The notes under the pieces are model-generated. The model had not been told where the DNA came from. It made no database searches and worked only from the letters and a program-made list of their open reading frames with translations. Source: an uncultured Ruminococcus sp. (GTDB taxonomy: Bacteria > Bacillota > Clostridia > Oscillospirales > Ruminococcaceae). From it: a stretch of DNA of 11,246 nt. Positions 1 to 5,963 of this stretch are shown here, one piece after another. Numbering within the stretch: the first letter of the stretch is position 1; each line of letters opens with the position of its first letter. Location: positions 1-11,246 of the forward strand of contig CAMNAY010000027.1 in assembly GCA_946531975.1 (NCBI GenBank), in the 5' to 3' direction. The position numbers were made by a program, and so were the translations under genes.

Positions 1-521
1 AACGCAAGCTGGCAGTCGTCACGGCTTTTATGTCTGATCCCGATATCCTTCTTCTGGACGAGCCGACAAGCGGTCTTGATCCTGTGATGCAGGAGGTTTT
101 TATTGATTTTATCCGTGAAGAAAAGAAACGCGGCAAAACGATTCTGCTTTCCAGCCATATCTTCAGTGAGGTGGAAGCTCTCTGTGACCGCATTGCGATC
201 ATCAAGGACGGCAGGCTGATCTCGACCGTAGATGCCGCCGATGTCAAGCACGGGCTGAAAAATGAGTTCACCATAGAGTTTGAGAGCACGGAGGATTATG
301 ACAGATTTATCCGTTCGGGGCTTACTCCCGAACAGGGTGATAAATCAGCCGGAAAGTGTGTGATTTCTGTCCCCGATCAACTGACAAATGTCTTTTTGGC
401 GGCGCTTTCAAAGTGCAGAATCCGGAGCATGGATGAGCATTCCGTCAGTCTTGAGGAATACTTCATGCACTTTTATAAGAACGATAGGAGATTCGGCGTG
501 GGAGGTGTACAAAATGCCTGA
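1..521 (+). CDS. ABC transporter ATP-binding protein, 3' part (5' end outside window)
   Basis: This is the C-terminal part of an ABC exporter ATPase, which would hydrolyse ATP on the cytoplasmic face to drive a membrane permease. The reading frame is open from base 3 and starts before the window; the first internal ATG at base 30 is not the true start. Visible elements are the end of the helix after the signature motif (RKLAVVTAFM), Walker B with catalytic Glu (DILLLDEP), the D-loop (SGLDP) and the H-loop His (LSSHIF). A C-terminal extension of roughly 90 residues follows, as in CcmA-type (COG1131) drug, antibiotic or lipid export ATPases. Walker A lies off the edge. The gene overlaps the next ATPase by 8 bases, so the two are translationally coupled. 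The Walker B to H-loop stretch is about 55% identical (36 of 65, counted by eye) to that neighbour, so the pair look like tandem paralogues. The substrate cannot be told. Confidence 0.93.
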   Translation, partial: RKLAVVTAFMSDPDILLLDEPTSGLDPVMQEVFIDFIREEKKRGKTILLSSHIFSEVEALCDRIAIIKDGRLISTVDAADVKHGLKNEFTIEFESTEDYDRFIRSGLTPEQGDKSAGKCVISVPDQLTNVFLAALSKCRIRSMDEHSVSLEEYFMHFYKNDRRFGVGGVQNA

Positions 522-1419
522 GATCATCAAAATCGAGCATATGACCAAGGACTACGGCGGCGGACGCGGCATTTTCGATTTCAGTCTCTCTGTCAATGAG
601 GGCGAGGCATACGGGCTTGTGGGGACGAACGGCAGCGGAAAGACGACGACAATGCGTCACCTTATGGGGTTTCTTGCACCCGACAGCGGAAGCTGCGAGA
701 TCGGCGGGATCAACTGCCGTCAGCATCCTGATCAGATTGCGAAGCGTGTAGGCTATGTGCCGGGGCAGATCGACTTCCCCGATGTAGGCAGCGGAACGAA
801 TTTCCTGAAAATTCAGGCGCAGTATTTCGGCATCAGGGATATGAGCTACACAGAAAAGCTGATAGACCTGTTCAAGATCGACACCTCTGCACCGCTGAAA
901 AGAATGAGCAAGGGCATGAAGCAGAAAATGGCGCTTGTTGCGGCGTTCATGGCAAAACCGGATATTCTCCTGCTGGATGAACCCTCCACAGGACTTGATC
1001 CTGTGATGCGGGATGCGCTGATCGGGCTGATTCTTGAGCAGAAGGAACGCGGCGCGACAGTTTTCATGTCCAGCCATATTTTCAAGGAGCTTGAGGATAC
1101 CTGCGATCAGGTGACATTTATTCATAACGGCAAAGTCATCAACACCGTAAGCAGAGCACTCTGCGGGGAGAATATGCCGAGACTCTACCGGATAGGCTTT
1201 GCGGACGAAAGTCAGTACCGTGCGTTCAAAGCGCATACGTCTTTTCAGATCGACAGCTTCAACGATGAATACAAGCATCTTACGGCAGTTGTTCCGGTGA
1301 ATGAGATGAACAGCTTTGTCAGAGTGCTTGCGGATTACAATATGCGTTACGTGCGGTTTGTGCCGTATTCGCTTGAAATGTATTACAAGAAATATATCGA
1401 AAACGGAGGAAATGTATAA
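514..1419 (+). CDS. ABC transporter ATP-binding protein (second of a tandem pair)
   Basis: This is a complete 301-residue ATPase of the COG1131 export type. Walker A is GTNGSGKTT (37-45), the Q-loop is near Gln85, the signature is the variant MSKGMKQKM (131-139, in place of LSGGQ), Walker B is ILLLDEP (151-157), the D-loop follows (TGLDP), and the H-loop His is 188 (SSHIF). About 110 residues follow the nucleotide-binding fold. I chose the ATG at 514 because GGAGGT sits 7 bases upstream and the encoded MPEIIKIEHM is a normal first beta strand. An upstream ATG at 388 in the same frame would only add sequence antisense to nothing and read through the previous gene in another frame. The start overlaps the previous gene by 8 bases and the stop overlaps the permease start by 1 base (TAATG). 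Both ATPases end in a similar SLE-x-Y/F-aromatic tail, which supports common origin. Together with the permease they probably form one exporter with two non-identical ATPases. Confidence 0.95.
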   Translation: MPEIIKIEHMTKDYGGGRGIFDFSLSVNEGEAYGLVGTNGSGKTTTMRHLMGFLAPDSGSCEIGGINCRQHPDQIAKRVGYVPGQIDFPDVGSGTNFLKIQAQYFGIRDMSYTEKLIDLFKIDTSAPLKRMSKGMKQKMALVAAFMAKPDILLLDEPSTGLDPVMRDALIGLILEQKERGATVFMSSHIFKELEDTCDQVTFIHNGKVINTVSRALCGENMPRLYRIGFADESQYRAFKAHTSFQIDSFNDEYKHLTAVVPVNEMNSFVRVLADYNMRYVRFVPYSLEMYYKKYIENGGNV

Positions 1420-2186
1420 TGTTCAGCTTACCTTTATTCAGACAGTCGGTGAAATCAAACTGGGTGCTGTGGACTGCAATCACATCTGTCATGTCCGTTC
1501 TGTGCGTGCAGTTTGCGGCGCTTGAAATGACGCAGCCGTTGCTTTTCGTGATTTTCTACGGAATGATGACGACCATTCTCCCTTCCATTTATGTTCTCGT
1601 GACAGCCAATAAGCTCATCGCCAATCAGGTCGATCGCGGCTCTATGGCATATGTGCTGTCAACACCGATCAAACGCTCTGCCGTGAACTTTACACAGTCA
1701 GTCTTTCTGATCGGCTCTCTTGCCGCGATGTTCGGCATCGAAACGCTCCTTCACCTTGCGGTCAATGCCGCAAAGCCGATCACGATTGCGACGGCACTGG
1801 GCAACAGTGAGCTCCCGCTTCAGGGAAATCTGACCGCAAAGATGATCGTGCAGGTAAACCTGTCTGCGTTTGTGGTCTGCATTGCGATTGCTGCCGTATG
1901 TTTCATGTTCTCTGACATTTTCAATTCCGCCAAATACTCCATCGGTCTGAGCGGAACATTCGTGGGGGTGAATATCCTTGCCAATATGCTCGCGATGTTC
2001 GGAAGCCTCGGTGTCGGAGGCCTTGACAAGTTCAGGTATCTGACGATCTGCTCATTCTACGATCATCAGTCGGTACTTTTTTCACAGAATGACTGGATCA
2101 TAAAAATGATTTACCCCGCTGCGATTGCCGCCGCAGCTTTCATGATCGGCTCGGCAGTATTCAGGAAAAAGGATCTGCCGCTGTGA
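1419..2186 (+). CDS. ABC-2-type transporter permease subunit
   Basis: This is a 255-residue integral membrane protein with about six hydrophobic segments, near residues 15-35, 41-63, 94-114, 147-165, 174-194 and 229-247. That matches the size and topology of ABC-2 permeases that partner COG1131 ATPases. The cytoplasmic stretch ending DRGSMAYVLSTPIKR (72-86) is typical of these permeases: it follows the second helix and mentions the usual 'eRgtm..lLstPisR' pattern. The C-terminus FRKKDLPL is also characteristic. The ATG at 1419 shares one base with the previous stop, and GGAGG lies about 9 bases upstream. It is the last gene of the operon, and a hairpin follows 22 bases after the stop. With only one permease gene visible, the exporter is either a permease homodimer or pairs with another permease upstream of the window. 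The cargo is unknown. Confidence 0.88.
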   Translation: MFSLPLFRQSVKSNWVLWTAITSVMSVLCVQFAALEMTQPLLFVIFYGMMTTILPSIYVLVTANKLIANQVDRGSMAYVLSTPIKRSAVNFTQSVFLIGSLAAMFGIETLLHLAVNAAKPITIATALGNSELPLQGNLTAKMIVQVNLSAFVVCIAIAAVCFMFSDIFNSAKYSIGLSGTFVGVNILANMLAMFGSLGVGGLDKFRYLTICSFYDHQSVLFSQNDWIIKMIYPAAIAAAAFMIGSAVFRKKDLPL

Positions 2187-2207
2187 CGAGAGACTGCAAA
2201 CAGCGAA

Positions 2208-2247
2208 AAGGTCTGTGCCTTCCGTTCGGAGGACACAGACCTTCTGT
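2208..2247 (+). terminator. Hairpin terminator after the ABC operon
   Basis: The arms 2208-2217 (aaggtctgtg) and 2234-2243 (cacagacctt) are perfectly complementary. The enclosed bases also pair partly (tccg with cgga), giving a long stem. It starts 22 bases after the permease stop. The T-tract after it is weak (cttctgtatt), so termination strength is uncertain. Confidence 0.6.
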
Positions 2248-2476
2248 ATTGATCTGTTGGTTTCAATGGAATGATTGTGCCGGTATCTCCTGCATCAATG
2301 CTGCGGCGCCTCTGAATGAAAACATGGGAGTAAAAATCGGAGCCGGGCACTGTCCGGTATACCGTAATATCAAGACAAACGTGCAAATAATCCCCCTCAC
2401 CAAAGGCACTGACTTCCAAATGGAGGGGGAATCATCTGCTTTTCTTGTTAAAACATTAGAAAATATTGAAAACCAC
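2248..2476. other. Intergenic stretch without a recognised gene
   Basis: No supported gene lies between the ABC operon hairpin and the NUDIX promoter. An open frame starting GTG at 2183 overlaps the permease stop by four bases, but it runs straight through the terminator hairpin and its product looks like nothing familiar. A second, weaker hairpin is present: tccccctc (2391-2398) pairs with gaggggga (2423-2430) across a 24-base loop, and an AT-rich stretch follows it. Nothing else is seen here. Confidence 0.5.
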
Positions 2477-2505
2477 TTGACATCTTAATGCTTTTGTGTT
2501 ATTAT
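2477..2505 (+). promoter_or_regulatory. Sigma-A-type extended -10 promoter for the NUDIX-pncB operon
   Basis: The -35 is a perfect TTGACA at 2477-2482. A 17-base spacer leads to the -10 TATTAT at 2500-2505, which is preceded by TG at 2497-2498 (extended -10). Transcription should start near 2512, leaving a leader of about 26 bases before the ATG at 2538. Confidence 0.82.
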
Positions 2506-2537
2506 CATTATAGAAGCAACAGAAAGGGGCGGGCACA

Positions 2538-3272
2538 ATGGAAAGCGAAAAGGATTTTCTTGCGAATTATAAGCTCAGCGACTACGACCGGCCGTCCGTG
2601 ACCGCAGATGTTGCGGCGTTTATGATCTGGACAGCGGATCAGACCGACTGCCGGAACAATCCGGAGAACCGGCTGACCCTGCTGATGATCCGGCGCAAGC
2701 GGCATCCGTTCAAGGATATGTGGGCGCTGCCGGGCGGCTTTCTGGAGCGCGGTGAGACGGTCGGGCAGTGTGCGCTGCGGGAGATTCAGGAGGAGACAAC
2801 GGTCAGACCGGCATCCGTTCTGCCCGTCGGTGTGTTCAGCCAGCCGGACCGCGACCCCCGCGGCTGGATCATCTCCGAAGCCTTTGCCTCGATCATCAGT
2901 GAGGCGTCTGTCCGGCAGACCGGCTGTGACGATGCCGCAGATGCGCAGTGGTTTACGGTCAGCTTTGTATGCAGTGAGGAAGGCGATTATGAGCTGACAC
3001 TCAGCTGTGCGGAGCACCGGCTGCATGCCGTACTTGCAGCAGATTCCGAACGCTTCGGAAAAACAAGCTTCCGGATCATCGAAAGCAGCGGCATCGCCTT
3101 TGACCACGCTGCGATCATCGCCGCAGCACTCACGGCACTGCGGGAGGAAGCCGGACGCCGTGATGCGGCATTCGATTTCCTGCCTGAGACCTTTACGCTG
3201 CCGGAACTGCAAAGGGTGCAGGAAACGCTCCGGAATGTATCACTGCTGCCGGCGGATGCTGTTCCGCAATGA
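2538..3272 (+). CDS. NUDIX hydrolase, NrtR-like, with shortened C-terminal winged-helix region
   Basis: This 244-residue protein has a short N-terminal segment ending in DYDRPSVTADV (15-25), then a Nudix fold. The Nudix box at 67-89 reads G-x5-E-x7-REIQEE-x-T-V. It keeps Glu73, Arg81, Glu82, Glu85 and Glu86 for metal binding, but Thr88 stands where the consensus has Gly. After the fold comes IAFDHAAII (186-194) and FLPETFTLPELQRVQ (214-228), the usual entry to the winged-helix half of NrtR-type regulators and related clostridial NUDIX proteins. Here the chain stops about 15 residues later, where relatives (from memory) continue roughly 40-50 residues with an NFRRK-like segment. NrtR proteins control NAD genes in response to ADP-ribose-type ligands, and pncB lies two genes downstream, so a role in NAD control or in hydrolysis of ADP-ribose-like substrates is plausible. 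The start is set by AAAGGGG about 10 bases before the ATG and by the promoter just upstream. Whether it still binds DNA is doubtful. Confidence 0.88.
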   Translation: MESEKDFLANYKLSDYDRPSVTADVAAFMIWTADQTDCRNNPENRLTLLMIRRKRHPFKDMWALPGGFLERGETVGQCALREIQEETTVRPASVLPVGVFSQPDRDPRGWIISEAFASIISEASVRQTGCDDAADAQWFTVSFVCSEEGDYELTLSCAEHRLHAVLAADSERFGKTSFRIIESSGIAFDHAAIIAAALTALREEAGRRDAAFDFLPETFTLPELQRVQETLRNVSLLPADAVPQ

Positions 3273-3345
3273 GAACAGAGACAGTCAGGCGCAGGAGGGC
3301 TGAAACCGGCGGAAACCTCAAACGGTCAGACAGGAGGGAACACCT

Positions 3346-3642
3346 ATGGCACACAAGAAGAAATCTGAATACCGCGCAGACAGGAAGCGGCATGCGGGAA
3401 GCGGCTGGGCACATGTGATGTCCGGAATGAACGGCTCGGAATCGAGCCTGATGTGCTTCGGCGTCAACCTGATGGATTATCCGTGGGAGCATACCGGACA
3501 GCGTGCAACGGTCTGTGATCCGCTGCATCACGAATTCCACGAATTTCCGGTGTATGCCGTCCGGATCAAGGGCAAACGGCGGGAATTTGCCTACGGGGAA
3601 TACTGCATGTGCATTTACGGACTCTATGCCCGTCAATACTGA
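3346..3642 (+). CDS. Unrecognised 98-residue protein in the NAD-salvage operon
   Basis: I do not recognise this family. It is supported as a gene by a strong AGGAGG eight bases before the ATG and by its position, 73 bases after the NUDIX gene and 36 bases before pncB on the same strand with no terminator between. The first 20 residues are strongly basic (MAHKKKSEYRADRKRHAG). The rest is rich in aromatic residues, with four Cys and several His: MCFG near 37, VCDPLHHEFHEF near 61-72, and YCMC near 87-90. The C-terminus ends in an aromatic run (CIYGLYARQY). There is no signal peptide or membrane helix. The Cys/His content could suggest metal binding, and the basic start could suggest nucleic acid or nucleotide contact; both are guesses. 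Being between a NUDIX NrtR-like gene and pncB, a link to pyridine nucleotide metabolism is an inference from context only. Confidence 0.75.
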   Translation: MAHKKKSEYRADRKRHAGSGWAHVMSGMNGSESSLMCFGVNLMDYPWEHTGQRATVCDPLHHEFHEFPVYAVRIKGKRREFAYGEYCMCIYGLYARQY

Positions 3643-3678
3643 TACCAAATTCAAACTGAAACGGAAAGGAAAATCATT

Positions 3679-4866
3679 ATGAAACTCGAACCGATCGTTG
3701 TATCCCTGCTTGACACGGACCTGTACAAATTCAATATGGATCAGGTCATTTTCCACAAGCACACCGACCTCTGCGGACAGTATTATTTCAAGTGTCGCAA
3801 CAAAGGTGTCGTCTTTACGCCGGAAATGGTTGAGGAGATCAATGCGCAGATCGACCACCTCTGCACCCTGCAATTCAAAAAGGAGGAGCTGGATTACCTG
3901 CGCTCGATCCGCTTTATCAAGGATGACTATGTCGAATTCCTGCGTCTGTGGCATCCGATCCGCGATTATGTGACCGCAGAGCTGGATGAAAACGGTGAGC
4001 TGAAGATCGTGGTAGACGGTCCGCTGTTCTCCGCAATGCAGTTCGAGATCTATCTGCTGGAGATCGTCAATGAGGTCTACTTCCGGATGCAGTTTGATTA
4101 TGACCGCTTGCGCAGATCGGCGGAGGAGCGGCTGAACGAGAAGATCCGGAAGCTGAATGACGGCACCTATACCTTCAAATTCGCGGAGTTCGGCTGCCGG
4201 AGAAGACTCTCCCGCGAATGGGAGGATGTCGTCGTGCGGCGGCTCTGCACGGAGACGGACAAGTGCGTCGGCACATCGAATGTCTACCTTGCGATGAAAT
4301 ACAATGTCACGCCGATCGGCACCTATGCGCATGAGTTCGTGCAGATGTATCAGGGCATTGATTCCATTCCGCTCGCATATACGAACCACTATGCCATGCA
4401 GGACTGGTACGACGAGTATCAGGGCGACAACGGCACCGCGCTGACCGATACGGTCACGACGGATCTGTTCCTGCTGGACTTCAACCGCTCGATGGTCAAC
4501 AACTACACCGGCGTCCGGCATGACAGCGGCGACCCCTATGCATGGGGCGAGAAGATGATTGCACACTACAAAAAGTACGGCGTAGACCCGAAAACCAAGC
4601 TGCTGCTGTTCAGTGACAGCCTTGATTTCGACCGCGCACAGAAGCTTTATGACTACTTCTGTGACAAGACGAAGGTCTCGTTCGGCATCGGTACGTTCTG
4701 CTCGAATGACACGGAGGAAACCGCGCTGAATATCGTCATCAAGCTGCAATATGTCAACGGCAGACCGGTCGCGAAGCTCTCCGATGATATCGGCAAGGCG
4801 ATGTGCCGCGATGAAGCCTACCTTGAATACCTGAAAAACGCGGTCGCATTCCGCCTGCGCCGCTGA
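3679..4866 (+). CDS. pncB: Nicotinate phosphoribosyltransferase
   Basis: This enzyme joins nicotinate to phosphoribosyl pyrophosphate to give nicotinate mononucleotide, with ATP hydrolysis, and is the entry step of the Preiss-Handler NAD salvage route in the cytoplasm. The 395-residue length fits the E. coli PncB type. Recognisable blocks are LLDTDLYKFNM (10-20), FAEFGCRRRLSREW (168-181), GTSNVYLAMKYNVTPIGT (198-215), then AHE with His218 as the probable phosphorylated histidine, RHDSGDP (280-286), LLFSDSLD (309-316) and FGIGTFCSND (335-344). The ATG at 3679 has GGAAAGGA upstream and begins right before the conserved LLDTD block. It is the last gene of the probable operon with the NUDIX protein and the 98-residue protein, and a strong terminator begins 8 bases after the stop. 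A 559-codon open frame lies antisense over this gene and is a shadow. Confidence 0.96.
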   Translation: MKLEPIVVSLLDTDLYKFNMDQVIFHKHTDLCGQYYFKCRNKGVVFTPEMVEEINAQIDHLCTLQFKKEELDYLRSIRFIKDDYVEFLRLWHPIRDYVTAELDENGELKIVVDGPLFSAMQFEIYLLEIVNEVYFRMQFDYDRLRRSAEERLNEKIRKLNDGTYTFKFAEFGCRRRLSREWEDVVVRRLCTETDKCVGTSNVYLAMKYNVTPIGTYAHEFVQMYQGIDSIPLAYTNHYAMQDWYDEYQGDNGTALTDTVTTDLFLLDFNRSMVNNYTGVRHDSGDPYAWGEKMIAHYKKYGVDPKTKLLLFSDSLDFDRAQKLYDYFCDKTKVSFGIGTFCSNDTEETALNIVIKLQYVNGRPVAKLSDDIGKAMCRDEAYLEYLKNAVAFRLRR

Positions 4867-4874
4867 GTGCATGA

Positions 4875-4910
4875 AAAAGCTCCGGATTTTTGTCCGGAGC
4901 TTTTCTGTTT
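4875..4910 (+). terminator. Rho-independent terminator after pncB
   Basis: A perfect 12-bp stem is formed by aaaagctccgga (4875-4886) and tccggagctttt (4893-4904) around a 6-base loop. The T-rich end (ttttctgttt) follows. It closes the NUDIX-pncB operon. Confidence 0.93.
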
Positions 4911-4923
4911 CCGCTTTGTACGG

Positions 4924-4953
4924 TTGACAAATTGGTGAGTTATATTATATAAT
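4924..4953 (+). promoter_or_regulatory. Consensus sigma-A-type promoter for the CPBP protease gene
   Basis: TTGACA at 4924-4929 and TATAAT at 4948-4953 are both perfect consensus, separated by 18 bases of AT-rich DNA. Transcription would start near 4960, about 45 bases before the ATG at 5006. Confidence 0.85.
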
Positions 4954-5005
4954 ATTCCCGAAAGACCATGATGCGATTCTGCATGATAAGGAGTTGATTC
5001 CCTGT

Positions 5006-5902
5006 ATGTCAAAAACGCTGAAGTATCTTCTTTTCACATTCATCAGCGCTTATCTGCTTCAGATTCTCGCCTGTCACAACATTCAGCTCGGCACGAAAGC
5101 CGGCAGCGCGACCGGCAGCCACCTGGTCGCACTCTGTATGCTGATGCCGACGGTCGGGGCGATGATCGCGGGAGAAAAGATTCGCTTCCTCGGCTGGGCT
5201 CCGGATTTCTCCGACAATAAAAAACTGATCCTTCTCGCATGGCTCCTTCCAACTGCGAACCAGCTTCTGGGGGCGGCATTGTATTTTATGGTGTTTCCGG
5301 GAGAATTTGACATGTCGGGCACTTTTTTGAAGGAGACCGATCCGATTGCTTTTGAACTGCTGGAGAAAAACGGGGAATCCTACAACGCATACGTCATCAG
5401 ACAGATCTTTTTATCCTTCACTTCTCCGCGCATTGTGATTGCAGCGTTGTTGGGACTCGGTGAGGAGATCGGCTGGCGGGGATTTCTGTTTCCCAGACTG
5501 AAGCTGCATTTCGGACGCACCAGGGGGCTGCTGATCGGCGGCATCATTCACGGGTCGTGGCACTTTCCGCTGATGCTGCTCATCGGTTACGAGTACGGAA
5601 CGGACTACATCGGCGCACCTGTGCTGGGACTGTTTGCGTTCTGTATCTTCACCACTGCAACCGGAATCGTATCCGATTTTCTGTATGAGAAATCCCAATG
5701 CATCCTGCTGCCTGCACTGTTTCACGGTACCATCAACTCGGCATTTAATGCGTATTTGCTGAGCGACTGCACGCACCCTGAGCGTTCCGTTTTCGGGCCG
5801 ATTGATATCGGACTGATCGCCGTGATCCCGATGCTGCTGTTCGCAGTCAATATCCTGTACCGCGAAAACAAACGGGAAAGTATGGAGTTCGCACAGCTCT
5901 GA
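5006..5902 (+). CDS. CPBP-family (Abi/CAAX-like) intramembrane metalloprotease
   Basis: This is a 298-residue polytopic membrane protein of the CPBP/Abi family (PF02517), related to eukaryotic CAAX prenyl proteases. The three family motifs are present: EEIGWRG (Glu153, Glu154, Arg158), the HGSWHF block (His182, His186) and FHGTIN (His240, Asn244). These are the expected metal-binding and catalytic residues, so it is probably active. Hydrophobic segments lie near 5-25, 40-55, 73-96, 140-152, 174-194, 203-223, 230-250 and 266-285. An in-frame TTG at 4994 would leave no space after AAGGAG (4988-4993), so the ATG at 5006 (spacing 12) is preferred. The gene stands alone between two terminators with its own promoter. 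Bacterial members act in bacteriocin self-immunity, anti-sigma or peptide processing, or have unknown roles. No bacteriocin gene is visible nearby, so the target is open. Confidence 0.93.
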   Translation: MSKTLKYLLFTFISAYLLQILACHNIQLGTKAGSATGSHLVALCMLMPTVGAMIAGEKIRFLGWAPDFSDNKKLILLAWLLPTANQLLGAALYFMVFPGEFDMSGTFLKETDPIAFELLEKNGESYNAYVIRQIFLSFTSPRIVIAALLGLGEEIGWRGFLFPRLKLHFGRTRGLLIGGIIHGSWHFPLMLLIGYEYGTDYIGAPVLGLFAFCIFTTATGIVSDFLYEKSQCILLPALFHGTINSAFNAYLLSDCTHPERSVFGPIDIGLIAVIPMLLFAVNILYRENKRESMEFAQL

Positions 5903-5910
5903 TCAGATCG

Positions 5911-5950
5911 AAAACGGGGAAGGAAATCAAGCGTTTCCTTCCCCGTTTTT
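5911..5950. terminator. Bidirectional terminator between converging genes
   Basis: A perfect 16-bp stem is formed by aaaacggggaaggaaa (5911-5926) and tttccttccccgtttt (5934-5949) around a 7-base loop. It has A-rich and T-rich flanks on either side, so it can serve both the CPBP gene (+) and the dockerin esterase (-), whose stop lies 14 bases away. Confidence 0.93.
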
Positions 5951-5963
5951 CATCTTTTCGGGA

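Noticed and set aside
388..513. Upstream ATG extension of the second ATPase
   Set aside because: The extra 42 residues come from an alternative frame of the first ATPase. The ATG at 514 has a well-placed GGAGGT and begins the normal first strand of the ATPase fold.
463..1278. A 271-codon open frame on the minus strand over the ABC ATPases
   Set aside because: It is antisense to genes with Walker A, Walker B and H-loop motifs, and shows no motifs of its own.
2391..2430. Inverted repeat tccccctc / gaggggga as a possible mobile element end or operator
   Set aside because: The arms are only 8 bases with a 24-base loop, and no target duplication or second copy is seen. It is too weak to call as a feature.
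2183..2488. A 101-codon frame beginning GTG and overlapping the permease stop by four bases
   Set aside because: The overlap looks like translational coupling, but the frame runs through the terminator hairpin and into the next promoter, and the product looks random.
3193..4872. A 559-codon open frame on the minus strand over the NUDIX-pncB operon
   Set aside because: It lies antisense to well-recognised pncB and to the NUDIX and 98-residue genes, has no ribosome binding site or recognisable domain, and is explained by codon bias in the sense genes. It also crosses gene boundaries.
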